Below are positions 1 to 8,345 of a stretch of 64,000 nt of DNA, piece by piece. Below the pieces are notes generated by a model. It was not told where the DNA came from and made no database searches. It was given only the letters and a program-made list of their open reading frames with translations. The stretch spans positions 1-64,000 of the forward strand of contig NZ_NJGV01000010.1 in assembly GCF_002213425.1 (NCBI RefSeq), written 5' to 3'. Source of the DNA: Herbaspirillum aquaticum (GTDB lineage Bacteria; Pseudomonadota; Gammaproteobacteria; Burkholderiales; Burkholderiaceae_D). Each line of letters starts with the position of its first letter. Position 1 is the first letter of the stretch. The translations under genes and the position numbers were made by a program.

Positions 1-39
1 AGTGCTGCAACCAGTGTGAAAGTAGGTCATCGTCAGGCT
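1..39 (+). rRNA. rrf: 5S ribosomal RNA, 3' end (partial)
   Basis: The first bases match the conserved 3' end of a betaproteobacterial 5S rRNA: the helix strand GTGAAAGTAGGTCATCGTC followed by AGGCT. The 5' part lies outside the window. A strong intrinsic terminator starts 14 bases further on, as expected at the end of an rRNA operon. The exact 3' end is uncertain by one or two bases. Confidence 0.85.
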
Positions 40-52
40 TGTTATTCCCAAG

Positions 53-83
53 AACCCTCGTTACGAAAGTAGCGAGGGTTTTT
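53..83 (+). terminator. rRNA operon intrinsic terminator
   Basis: A 12-base-pair stem (arms 53-64 and 69-80, one G-U pair) closed by a GAAA tetraloop is followed by a run of T. It sits just after the 5S rRNA end and so should stop the rRNA transcript. Confidence 0.9.
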
Positions 84-826
84 GCTTTGCGCGTTTGGTT
101 TTTAATCAGGTTGCCGGCGCAGTAAATTCCGTTGTGACCGGAGGTTCGCGTGCTGTCATCGCGGCCTGGATGCCATGATTCGCGCCAGGATATTCGTGAA
201 GATGGCTTGGCGTGACTCCGGTTCTGTCCCCCGCACTCACAAAACGGCGTACTGCTTCATCTTTTCCACAAGCGCTCTCAGCGCATCGTCCGGGTATCGG
301 GCGATCCACCCCCCTTCTTCATATCGCCTCCGAACCGCCCAACACCGGGCGTGCTTTGTCTTTTCCACAGTCCATCAACAAGAAAAGCCGGCTTATGTTT
401 TCCACAGGTCCAACTCCCGCAGAACTGGACGTGACTGGCCGTGGATGATTTGTCCACAGCAATCCTGAGGAGTGAGTCCTGCCTTCTCAGGTCAACCTCA
501 TCATTTTGTAGAACAAAGTAGCGGATCATTTTCTAAGTTCGTGGAATCATCCAGAAAAAACATGAACCCAAAAGAAAAGCCGGCAAAGCCGGCTTTTCTA
601 ATCAATGGATGATGACAAGATCACGGTGGAAAACTAAGCAACTTATCCCCAATCCCGCCAGGGATGCGGTTCAAGCTACTTTGTCCACAGCCTGAACTAA
701 CTGAAAACAGGCAGCAAAAACTTATACACAGGCATTCCATGAGCCTATTCCATTCTGCGCTGAATGAAGAACAGGCCAAACAAAAACTAAGTTTTCCACA
801 CCCTCCACATTCCTGCGACTCAACGC
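84..826. other. Gene-free region with a DnaA-box-like cluster
   Basis: I see no convincing gene between the rRNA terminator and the sensor kinase. The stretch carries 9-mers close to the DnaA box, all reading on the plus strand: TTTTCCACA at 262, 361, 398 and 792, TTATACACA at 722, TTGTCCACA at 450 and 681, and TTATCCCCA at 643. Five of these fit the relaxed consensus TTWTNCACA exactly. The region is more AT-rich than the flanking genes, mainly at 510-580 and 690-800. It could be a DnaA-titrating or DnaA-reactivating site, or an origin-like element. No dnaA, dnaN or rpmH gene is in the window. Confidence 0.6.
573..599. terminator. Perfect hairpin, possible bidirectional terminator
   Basis: A perfect 12-base-pair inverted repeat (573-584 and 588-599) with an AAA loop has an A-rich left arm and a T-rich right arm, so it can terminate in either direction. 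No gene ends here, so it may close an unannotated short transcript. The left arm sequence AGAAAAGCCGGC also occurs at 381-392. Confidence 0.5.
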
Positions 827-2248
827 TCACCCGGCAACAGATCTGAAATGCACCAGCGCATTCAAGCCTTCAACCGCCCCCTCCTTGCTGATCCGGTTGC
901 GCAAGCTGATGGTCGCCTGCATCGAATCGACGATCTCTCCACAGATGGTCAGGCCCAAGCCCCCCGCAGATGAGACATTGGAAGAAAATGCCTTGAACAC
1001 ATTCTCCATCGCCTGGTCATCGATTCCCTCTCCGCTATCCCAGATCAGCAGCTCGGCGACATCCTCCCGTGTACTGATGCGAATGCCCAGCCGTCCTTGC
1101 ACAGGCGTATGCCGGATCGCGTTATGCAGCAGGTTGGAAATGAGCTCCCCGATCATCCACGGATGACCCATCACCAGAATCTTCTCTCCCTCCAGCTCGA
1201 AGTCCAGGTCCTTCTCCGCAATCAGCGGTGACAAGTCCACCGCCGTCTCGCGCGCCAGCATCCCCAGGTCACACACCTCCTGCGCACCCCGTCCACGTAT
1301 CTGCTCCACCTTGGCCAGCGACAGCAATTGATTGGCCAGCGTTGTGGCCCGCTCCACGGTGCCTGACATCTCCTGCCAGATCACCGGTGCCGGTGCATCG
1401 CCGCGCAAGCCCGACTGCAACTGGGTTTTCAGCACGGCCAATGGCGTGCGCAACTGATGCGAGGCATTGGCCACGAAGCGTTGCTGATGATCCAGCAGCC
1501 GCCGCAAGCGCGCCATCAACTGATTCAATGCATCGATGAACGGCTGCAATTCACGCGGCGCCATCGGCGGTGCCACCGGCGAGAGATCATCGGCCGGCCG
1601 CTCATCAAGTTGCCGCCGCAAGGCATCCACCGGCTGCAGCGCACGCCGCACCACATACAAGGTCACCGACACGATCACCACCAGCAGGGCCGCCTGCCGG
1701 ATCAGCGTCTCCCAGAAAATCTTGCGTGCCAGCGCACTGCGGTTCTCCATCGTCTCGGCCACCTGCACCAGTGCCGCGCCGCGCGGATCATTGGTCACCA
1801 CCGGCTGGAACAGCGCAGCCACCCGGACCGGCACGCCGTTGTAGGTATCTTCGTAGATATGCGCCAAGGCCGGGTAGATGGCTTCCTTGTCCGCCTTCCC
1901 CTTGTAGGAAGGGAGATCCTGATCGCCCTCGAAGAACTTGCCGTCCAGGCCGTTGATGCGATAGATCATCCGGCTCGAGTAATCGGCCTCATAGATTTCC
2001 AGCGCAGCATAAGGCAGCGATGCCTTGAGCTCGCCATTCTCGATGCGCAGCAGATCGCCAATCGAGTGCACCGATGCAATCAGCATCCGGTCATAAGCGG
2101 TATTGACCGACTCCAGCGTATTTCGATAGAGCGAAAAGGAATCGATGACGATGAACAGCGCAATCGGTGAAATGATCCACGCCAGCAAATAGGCGCGCAC
2201 CGAGCGGCGCCGCGAAAACAGATGTGCCACGTCCTCAGCCCTCGCCAC
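827..2248 (-). CDS. Two-component sensor histidine kinase, TctE/QseC type
   Basis: Membrane sensor kinase of 473 residues. A first transmembrane segment spans about 19-41, a periplasmic loop about 42-182 and a second segment about 185-201. The dimerisation/phosphoacceptor helix carries the H box ASHQLRTPL (His264). The ATPase domain shows the N box around N372-N376, DSGEG (404-408) and GGLGL (429-433). It overlaps the 3' end of its upstream response-regulator gene by 14 bases, so the two are translated together. The N-terminal sensor part resembles TctE/QseC-type kinases, but the ligand cannot be read from sequence. The next divergent genes are a phosphonate-type transporter, which makes a phosphorus or organic-acid signal possible but unproven. 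Confidence 0.88.
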   Translation of the reverse strand: MARAEDVAHLFSRRRSVRAYLLAWIISPIALFIVIDSFSLYRNTLESVNTAYDRMLIASVHSIGDLLRIENGELKASLPYAALEIYEADYSSRMIYRINGLDGKFFEGDQDLPSYKGKADKEAIYPALAHIYEDTYNGVPVRVAALFQPVVTNDPRGAALVQVAETMENRSALARKIFWETLIRQAALLVVIVSVTLYVVRRALQPVDALRRQLDERPADDLSPVAPPMAPRELQPFIDALNQLMARLRRLLDHQQRFVANASHQLRTPLAVLKTQLQSGLRGDAPAPVIWQEMSGTVERATTLANQLLSLAKVEQIRGRGAQEVCDLGMLARETAVDLSPLIAEKDLDFELEGEKILVMGHPWMIGELISNLLHNAIRHTPVQGRLGIRISTREDVAELLIWDSGEGIDDQAMENVFKAFSSNVSSAGGLGLTICGEIVDSMQATISLRNRISKEGAVEGLNALVHFRSVAG

Positions 2249-2921
2249 CCTGCTGCTGCCGATCCCGCAGCAGATACCCCAGTCCGCGCAGGGTCATGAT
2301 TTCCGCACCGGTCTCCATGAGTTTCTTGCGCACCCGGTGCACCACCACTTCGATGGCTTCAAGTTGCGTATTCTCTTCCATCGGGAAAACCAGCCTGAAC
2401 AATTTCTCCTTGGTCACCGCATGTCCCGGTTTGGCGATCAATGCCTTGAGCAGCGTATGCTCGCGCGGCGTCAATTCCAGCGGCTCATCATCGCAATAGA
2501 AGGCGCCCGAGGCACGATCAAAGCGCAAGCGCCCGCAGCGCTGACCGCCATCATCGGCATTGGTCCGCCGCCGCAGCAGCGCACGGATGCGCGCATCGAG
2601 CTCATCCAGGTCGAAGGGCTTGGCCAGGTAGTCATCCGCCCCGGCATTCAGCCCCACGACCCGATCCCCGACCGCACCGCGTGCCGTCAGCACGATCACC
2701 GGCGTACCGATGTCCTGCGAGCGTATGCGCTGCAGCAGGTGCAGCCCGTCCAGCCCGGGAATATTGAGATCGAGCACGACCAGGTCGCCGATCCCATCCT
2801 TGATGTGCGAGAGCGCACTGATGCCATCGCCGCAATGCGTCACCTGGAAGCCGCGCCGCTCCAGCGCGCGCACCAGGGCGCGCGACATGTCGATGTCATC
2901 CTCTACCAGCAGGATATGCAT
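2235..2921 (-). CDS. Two-component response regulator, OmpR/TctD family
   Basis: Response regulator of 228 residues with a receiver domain (acidic D8, D9; phosphoacceptor D51; T79; K101) and a C-terminal winged-helix DNA-binding domain ending in a typical VHRVRKKL recognition stretch. I start it at the ATG at 2921 (MHILLVEDD) because the receiver fold begins there; the longer upstream frame codes for no domain. It is the first gene of the pair with the sensor kinase. It is divergent from phnD, and three 11-base-phased repeats lie between them, which suggests control of its own promoter, the phn promoter, or both. Confidence 0.9.
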   Translation of the reverse strand: MHILLVEDDIDMSRALVRALERRGFQVTHCGDGISALSHIKDGIGDLVVLDLNIPGLDGLHLLQRIRSQDIGTPVIVLTARGAVGDRVVGLNAGADDYLAKPFDLDELDARIRALLRRRTNADDGGQRCGRLRFDRASGAFYCDDEPLELTPREHTLLKALIAKPGHAVTKEKLFRLVFPMEENTQLEAIEVVVHRVRKKLMETGAEIMTLRGLGYLLRDRQQQGGEG

Positions 2922-3001
2922 GATCTCCCGTGTCGTTATCGTTGTGCAGCCGCCTTTATACCGCCAATCCACGCGGGGCGCGAGCCCCGGCTCCCCACGC
3001 C

Positions 3002-3030
3002 TTGAAAGCAGATTGAAAGCCACTGGAAAG
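3002..3030. promoter_or_regulatory. Candidate response-regulator operator (three phased repeats)
   Basis: TTGAAAG at 3002 and 3013 and TGGAAAG at 3024 repeat with an exact 11-base period. This is the arrangement OmpR-family regulators use for binding side by side on one DNA face. The site lies in the 258-base divergent gap between the response regulator and phnD. The match is by eye; the regulator's true site is unknown. Confidence 0.4.
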
Positions 3031-3179
3031 GCAGCTGACAGGAAACCCCCTCATCAGCGGCATCGCCCCATGGCAAAAGGCGCTGCGCTCGCCTACACTC
3101 CCGCACATCGCCGGCCACGCTTCGAACAACACCGCCGTCGCGACCGGCACCAAGACCAAAACCATCTCCAGGAGACAGC

Positions 3180-4169
3180 ATGACCCCACGTCTGATCAAG
3201 ACCCTGTTGGCACTCGCCCTGGCCGCTCCGGCCATCGCCTTCGCCCAGGACACCTGCAGCAATCGCGGCGACCTCGACCAGCAATACTGCGACGCCAATC
3301 ACGACCTGACCGCCGACACCCCCACCGATCCCAAGAAGCTGAAGAACCCCAATACCCTGGTCTTCACCTTCACCCCGGTGGAAGATCCGGCCGTCTACGA
3401 CAAGATCTTCAAGCCCTTCACCGACTACCTGTCGCAATGTACCGCCAAGAAGGTGGTCTTCTTCCAGGTCCAATCCAACGCCGCTGAGATCGAAGCCATG
3501 CGCTCGGGCCGCCTGCACGTCGGTGGCTTCTCGCCGGGACCGACCAACTTCGCCGTCAACATCGCCGGTGCCGTGCCGTTTGCCGTCATCGGTGACGCCA
3601 AGGGTTATCAGGGTTATACCCTCAACGTGATCGTGCGCAAGGATAGCCCGATCCAGAAGATGACCGACCTCAAGGGCAAGAAGGTCGCCCACACCGCGCC
3701 TTCGTCGAACTCCGGCCACATGGCCCCGATGGCCTTGTTCCCCAAGCTGGGCGTGACCCCGGACAAGGACTACAAGGTCATCTTCTCCGGCAAGCATGAC
3801 CAGTCCATCCTGGGCGTGAACTCGGGCGACTACGATGCTGCCGCCGTGGCCTCCGACGTGTTTGACCGCATGGTTGAACGTGGCGTCATCAAGGCCGAGA
3901 ACTTCCGCGTCATCTGGCACAGCGAGAAATTCCCGACCCAGGACTTCGCCTATGCGCATGACCTGGAGCCGAACTTCCGCGACAAGATGCTCAAGTGCTT
4001 CTACGACTATCGTTTCACCGATGAGCTCAAGAAGGCCTTCGCCGGTTCCGATCGCTTCTACCCGATCAACTACAAGAAGGACTTCGAGATGGTGCGCTTC
4101 GTCGCCCAGTCCGCCGGTGAATCCTTCAACCGCGCCGCCTACGACAAGCAGAACGCCGGCAAGAAGTAA
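3180..4169 (+). CDS. phnD: Phosphonate/phosphate-type ABC transporter substrate-binding protein
   Basis: Periplasmic binding protein of 329 residues, PhnD family. A Sec signal peptide (1-22, ending AIAFA) precedes the mature chain. The family core is visible: FTPVEDPAVYDKIFKPF near the start, then the SGRLHVGGFSPGP region that lines the ligand site, and APSSNSGHMAP. GGAG stands a few bases before the ATG. It heads phnD-phnC-phnE-phnE2-glpD, with a hairpin in the gap to phnC. PhnD-like proteins bind phosphonates, phosphite or phosphate esters. No C-P lyase gene follows, so the true ligand may be an ester or simple phosphonate. It is divergent from the two-component pair. Confidence 0.88.
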   Translation: MTPRLIKTLLALALAAPAIAFAQDTCSNRGDLDQQYCDANHDLTADTPTDPKKLKNPNTLVFTFTPVEDPAVYDKIFKPFTDYLSQCTAKKVVFFQVQSNAAEIEAMRSGRLHVGGFSPGPTNFAVNIAGAVPFAVIGDAKGYQGYTLNVIVRKDSPIQKMTDLKGKKVAHTAPSSNSGHMAPMALFPKLGVTPDKDYKVIFSGKHDQSILGVNSGDYDAAAVASDVFDRMVERGVIKAENFRVIWHSEKFPTQDFAYAHDLEPNFRDKMLKCFYDYRFTDELKKAFAGSDRFYPINYKKDFEMVRFVAQSAGESFNRAAYDKQNAGKK

Positions 4170-4244
4170 GCATCGCCAGCAGGCATCCGCGGCCGTCCCG
4201 GTCCGGATGCCGCACCAGGATCCAATCACGCACCAGCAACACGG

Positions 4245-4264
4245 CCCCTGCTCTACGGCAGGGG
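4245..4264 (+). promoter_or_regulatory. phnD-phnC intergenic hairpin
   Basis: A 7-base-pair GC-rich stem (CCCCTGC/GCAGGGG) with a 6-base loop stands in the 162-base gap after phnD. There is no U-tract, so it is more likely an RNA-stabilising or attenuating structure that keeps the binding protein more abundant than the membrane parts. Confidence 0.4.
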
Positions 4265-4331
4265 TTGCGGCCCTTCGCATCCCGCGAGCTGCCGCGCAAC
4301 ACCAGAAACATCACCAGAGAAAGCGCCTCCC

Positions 4332-5102
4332 ATGTCACACGCCATCGAAATCCAGGGCCTGGTCAAGGAATACAAGCCCGGTCATCCCATCCTCAAAGGC
4401 ATCGACCTGAAGATTGGCGACGCCGGCCTGATCGCCATCATCGGCCCGTCCGGCACCGGCAAGTCCACCCTGATCCGCTGCATCAACCGCCTGGTCGATC
4501 CCAGCCGTGGTGCGATCTGGTTCGAGGGCGAAGGCAAGCGCGTGAACCTGGCCGAACTGCGTGGCCGCGCCCTGCGCGAACAGCGCCGCCACATCGGCAT
4601 GGTGTTCCAGGAATACAACCTGGTGGAACGCCTTTCCGTCATGGAGAACCTGTTGTGCGGAAGACTGGGTTACGTCAATGCCTTCACCGCCTGGCGCCGC
4701 AACTTCGCCAAGGAAGACATCGCGCACGCCTTCGAGCTGCTGGACACCGTGGGCCTGGGCAACTTCGCCAACCAGCGTGCCGATGCGCTGTCGGGCGGCC
4801 AGCGCCAGCGCGTGGGCATCGCCCGCGCCCTGATGCAGCGCCCGCGCCTGCTGCTGGCCGATGAACCGACTTCTTCGCTGGATCCCAAGACCTCCTTCGA
4901 GATCATCTCGCTGCTCAAGGAACAGGGCCGCGCCCAGAAGATCCCGGTCATCGTCAACATCCACGACGTGGAGCTGGCCAAGCGCTATGCCGACCGCATC
5001 ATCGGCATGTCCGGCGGCCACGTGGTCTACGACGGCAATGCCGAGAACCTGTCGGATGACTTCCTCAAACAGATCTACGGCGGCGAGGACTGGCTGGCAT
5101 GA
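4332..5102 (+). CDS. phnC: Phosphonate ABC transporter ATP-binding protein
   Basis: ABC ATPase of 256 residues with Walker [10 protein letters not shown] (38-46), the Q-loop around VFQEYN (91-96), signature LSGGQ (153-157) and Walker B LLLADEP (173-179). The long insert after the Q-loop and the N-terminal layout are typical of PhnC. It would power the two PhnE permeases and load from PhnD. Its stop overlaps the next start as ATGA, so it is translationally coupled to phnE. Confidence 0.92.
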   Translation: MSHAIEIQGLVKEYKPGHPILKGIDLKIGDAGLIAIIGPSGTGKSTLIRCINRLVDPSRGAIWFEGEGKRVNLAELRGRALREQRRHIGMVFQEYNLVERLSVMENLLCGRLGYVNAFTAWRRNFAKEDIAHAFELLDTVGLGNFANQRADALSGGQRQRVGIARALMQRPRLLLADEPTSSLDPKTSFEIISLLKEQGRAQKIPVIVNIHDVELAKRYADRIIGMSGGHVVYDGNAENLSDDFLKQIYGGEDWLA

Positions 5103-5902
5103 CGACTTCGACGACTTCCTCCACGCCCCGCGTGAGCCTGGCCTTCAAGCCGCAGCTGGCCACCCGCGTGGTGATCTGGCTCATCGCCCTGTATGCGATC
5201 TATGCCGCCACGCAACTGGGTTTCTCCTGGGAGCGCTTCTCGTCCGGTCTCGGAAACGGCGCCAAGTTCCTGGGCCGCATGTTCCCGCCCGACCTGTCCA
5301 AGGGCGACATCCTCTGGGGCGGCATCAAGGAGACCCTGCAGATCGCCGTGCTGGCGTCGCTGTTCGGCATCCTCTTCTCGCTGCCCATCGGCCTCATGGG
5401 CGCACGCAACCTGATGCCCTCGTGGATCTCCTGGCCTGCACGCGCGCTGGTTTCGGTGTGCCGCTCGCTGCATCCGGTGATCGTGGCCATCCTGTTCGTC
5501 AAGGCCGTGGGCTTTGGCGCACTGGCCGGTGTGCTGGCGCTGATCGTGGCGTCCATCGGTTTCATCGGCAAGCTCTTTGCCGAAGCCATTGAAGAGATCT
5601 CCATCAAGCAGGTCGAGGCGATCCGCGCCACCGGTGCCTCCTTCATGAACGTCATTCTCTTCGGTGTGCTGCCGCAGGTGATGTCGCGCTTCGTCGGTTT
5701 CTCGACCTACCAGCTCGATTCCAACCTGCGCAACTCGACCATGGTCGGCATCGTCGGTGCGGGCGGCGTGGGCGGCGTGCTGTTCTCCGCCTTCCAGCGC
5801 TTCGACTACGACTTCGTGCTCACCATCCTGGTCACCATCATCACCATCATCGTCGTCGGCGAATTGCTGGCCAATTCGGTCAAGAAGGTCTTCAATGTCT
5901 GA
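5099..5902 (+). CDS. phnE: Phosphonate ABC transporter permease, first PhnE
   Basis: Membrane permease of 267 residues with about six hydrophobic helices and the MetI-type coupling loop [17 protein letters not shown], followed by [25 protein letters not shown], which is typical of PhnE. It overlaps phnC by four bases and the second permease gene by eight. It should form a heterodimeric channel with the next gene product. Confidence 0.9.
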   Translation: MTTSTTSSTPRVSLAFKPQLATRVVIWLIALYAIYAATQLGFSWERFSSGLGNGAKFLGRMFPPDLSKGDILWGGIKETLQIAVLASLFGILFSLPIGLMGARNLMPSWISWPARALVSVCRSLHPVIVAILFVKAVGFGALAGVLALIVASIGFIGKLFAEAIEEISIKQVEAIRATGASFMNVILFGVLPQVMSRFVGFSTYQLDSNLRNSTMVGIVGAGGVGGVLFSAFQRFDYDFVLTILVTIITIIVVGELLANSVKKVFNV

Positions 5903-6728
5903 TACCGTCCTCCCCCGCCCCGCTGCCGCGCTCAACCCGGCCGAGCGCGAATGGCAGCGCCATACGCCCATGCAGCGCATCCTGCGCTTCACCGTGTGGC
6001 TGGTCATCGCCCTGGCCGTGGTGCAATCGCTGCGCTACATCGAGATCATCCCCGAGTTCCTCTACGATGCGCCCGAGCAGATGAGCGACATGCTCGCCCG
6101 CATGTGGCCCATCGACTGGGCCTACTTCAGCAGCGACGTGCAGGCCGGACTGATCGAGACCCTGCACATTGCTACGCTCGGTACCCTGCTCTCCATCGTG
6201 CTGGCCATTCCCTTCGGCCTGCTGGTGGCGCCCAACCTGACCCGCCATCGCGGCCTGAACCTGTTCGCCCGCATCGTGCTGGTGGCCAGCCGCTCGGTCA
6301 ATTCGCTGGTGTGGGCACTGCTGTTCCTGGCCATCTTCGGACCCGGCCCGCTGGCAGGCACCCTGGCCATCGCCTTCCGCTCCATCGGCTTCGTCGGCAA
6401 GATGGCCGGCGAGACCATCGAACAGATGCCGCGCGGCCCCATCGAAGCCCTGCAGGCGTCGGGCGCGAGCAAGTTCTCCGAGATCTGGTATGGCTACTGG
6501 CCGCAACTGAAGCCCGCCTTCATGTCCATCGTGCTGCTGCGCTGGGACATCAACGTGCGTGAATCGGCCGTGCTGGGCATCGTCGGTGCCGGCGGCGTGG
6601 GCATGGTGCTCGATACCGCCTTGAACCTGTTCCAGTGGCCGCGCGTGGCGACGGTCCTGGTCTCGATCTTCGCCATCGTGATCGTGACCGAAGTGGTGGT
6701 CACGCAAATCCGCAAGCGCATACTCTGA
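5895..6728 (+). CDS. phnE: Phosphonate ABC transporter permease, second PhnE
   Basis: Second PhnE-like permease, 277 residues. I start it at ATG 5895 (MSDTVLPRP), which overlaps the first permease gene by eight bases. The upstream part of the open frame is a shadow of that gene. It has a long cytoplasmic N-terminus, several membrane helices, the coupling loop ETIEQMPRGPIEALQASGAS and the closing [17 protein letters not shown] motif. Tandem PhnE genes are common in this transporter type. Only 12 bases separate it from glpD. Confidence 0.9.
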   Translation: MSDTVLPRPAAALNPAEREWQRHTPMQRILRFTVWLVIALAVVQSLRYIEIIPEFLYDAPEQMSDMLARMWPIDWAYFSSDVQAGLIETLHIATLGTLLSIVLAIPFGLLVAPNLTRHRGLNLFARIVLVASRSVNSLVWALLFLAIFGPGPLAGTLAIAFRSIGFVGKMAGETIEQMPRGPIEALQASGASKFSEIWYGYWPQLKPAFMSIVLLRWDINVRESAVLGIVGAGGVGMVLDTALNLFQWPRVATVLVSIFAIVIVTEVVVTQIRKRIL

Positions 6729-6740
6729 CCGGGAGCCAGC

Positions 6741-8345
6741 ATGAAAGCACGTGGCATGGAAGGCATCACCTATCCCCCGCAGTACGATGTGCTGGTAGTC
6801 GGCGGCGGCATCAACGGCGCCGGCATCGCGCGCGATGCCGCCGGGCGTGGCCTGTCGGTGGCGCTGTGCGAACAGCACGATCTGGCGCAGCATACCTCGT
6901 CATCCTCCAGCAAGCTCATCCACGGTGGCCTGCGCTACCTGGAACATTATGAGTTCGGGCTGGTGCGCAAGGCATTGATCGAACGCGAGGTACTCTTGCG
7001 CAGCGCCCCGCACATCATGTGGCCGCTGCGCTTCGTGATGCCGCATGACCAGGGGCAGCGTCCTGCCTGGCTGATCCGTTTGGGCATGTTCCTCTACGAT
7101 CACCTGGCGCGGCGTGAACTGTTGCCCGGTTCGCGTGCGCTGGACCTGCGCCGTCACGCCTCGGGTGCGCCATTGAAAGCGCAGTTCACGCGTGGCTTCG
7201 TCTATTCCGATGGCTGGGTTGACGATGCCCGGCTGGTGGTGTTGAACGCCATGGATGCCGCCGAAAAAGGCGCGCACATCATGACCCGCACCCGCTGTGA
7301 ATCCCTGACCCGCCAGGACAACGGCTGGCAAGCGGTGCTGCGCCGCGAGGACGGCCATGCCATGCAGGTGCGTGCACGCTGCGTGGTCAACGCCGCCGGC
7401 CCGTGGGTGGCGCAGTTCCTGGGCGGTGCAGCCCACGTGCATTCGAGCAAGTCGGTGCGCCTGGTCAAGGGTAGCCACATCGTGGTGCCGCGCCTGTTCG
7501 AACACGATCACGCCTACATCTTCCAGAACCCGGATGGCCGCATCGTCTTCGCCATTCCCTACGAGCAGGACTTCACGCTCATCGGTACCACCGATATCGA
7601 GTACCAGGGCCGGGTGGAAGACGTGGCCATCTCCGAGGATGAGACGGCTTATCTCTGCCAGCTCGCCAATCGCTATTTTGAGAAGCCCATTACGCCGGCC
7701 GACGTGGTGTGGTCCTATTCAGGCGTACGCCCGCTGCTGGAAGATGCCGCCGCCGATGCCTCGGCCGTCACGCGCGACTACCAGCTCGACCTGAACACGC
7801 AAGGCGCCCCGCTGCTCTCCATCTTCGGCGGCAAGATCACCACCTTCCGCAAGCTGGCCGAGGAAGCGGTGGACATGATCGCGCCGGTGCTGGGCAACCA
7901 GCGCGGTGCCTGGACAGAACACGGCTGCCTGCCGGGTGGCGACCTGTATGGTGCGCAGCCGTCGAACCGCTCGGTGCGCCAGTTCGATCACTACGTGCAG
8001 GGCTTGCAGCAGCAGTATCCGTGGCTGCCCGCCACATTGTTGCAACGCTATGCACGCGCCTATGGCAGCCGCACGCACGCGCTGCTGGAAGGAAGAAAGA
8101 CCTTGGAAGAGATGGGAGAAGAAATCCTGGGCGGGCTCTATGCCGCCGAGGTGGACTACTTGTTGCGCCACGAATGGGCCACCAATGCGGCCGACATCCT
8201 GTGGCGGCGTTCCAAGCTCGGCCTGCATTTCCCCAAGGGCAGCGAGGCCGTGCTGGACGCCTGGCTGGCCGCGCGCGGCGGCCAGTCTCCAGGTCAGGAA
8301 CAACCCGCCGAAGCGGGCGAGTTGCTTCAGGCAGCCAGCAGGTAA
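6741..8345 (+). CDS. glpD: Aerobic glycerol-3-phosphate dehydrogenase (FAD)
   Basis: FAD-dependent dehydrogenase of 534 residues that oxidises sn-glycerol 3-phosphate to dihydroxyacetone phosphate at the membrane and passes electrons to quinone. The N-terminal Rossmann motif VVGGGINGAGIARDAAGRG, the SSKLIHGGLRYLE block and VVNAAGPW are GlpD hallmarks. The C-terminal helical domain is complete. It follows phnE2 after 12 bases, with GGGAG ahead of its ATG, so it belongs to the phn transcript. No glpK, glpF or ugp gene is nearby. This makes a glycerophosphate-like ligand for the transporter worth considering. Its 3' end overlaps the convergent ureJ by 19 bases. Confidence 0.93.
   Translation: MKARGMEGITYPPQYDVLVVGGGINGAGIARDAAGRGLSVALCEQHDLAQHTSSSSSKLIHGGLRYLEHYEFGLVRKALIEREVLLRSAPHIMWPLRFVMPHDQGQRPAWLIRLGMFLYDHLARRELLPGSRALDLRRHASGAPLKAQFTRGFVYSDGWVDDARLVVLNAMDAAEKGAHIMTRTRCESLTRQDNGWQAVLRREDGHAMQVRARCVVNAAGPWVAQFLGGAAHVHSSKSVRLVKGSHIVVPRLFEHDHAYIFQNPDGRIVFAIPYEQDFTLIGTTDIEYQGRVEDVAISEDETAYLCQLANRYFEKPITPADVVWSYSGVRPLLEDAAADASAVTRDYQLDLNTQGAPLLSIFGGKITTFRKLAEEAVDMIAPVLGNQRGAWTEHGCLPGGDLYGAQPSNRSVRQFDHYVQGLQQQYPWLPATLLQRYARAYGSRTHALLEGRKTLEEMGEEILGGLYAAEVDYLLRHEWATNAADILWRRSKLGLHFPKGSEAVLDAWLAARGGQSPGQEQPAEAGELLQAASR

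Noticed and set aside
262-800. The DnaA-box series called outright as the chromosomal origin
   Set aside because: No dnaA, dnaN, rpmH or gyrB is in the window, and all boxes face one way. I report it only as a DnaA-binding candidate.
3031-3060. A PhoB box upstream of phnD
   Set aside because: CTGACAGG-like bases occur, but no second half at the required 11-base spacing fits the Pho consensus.
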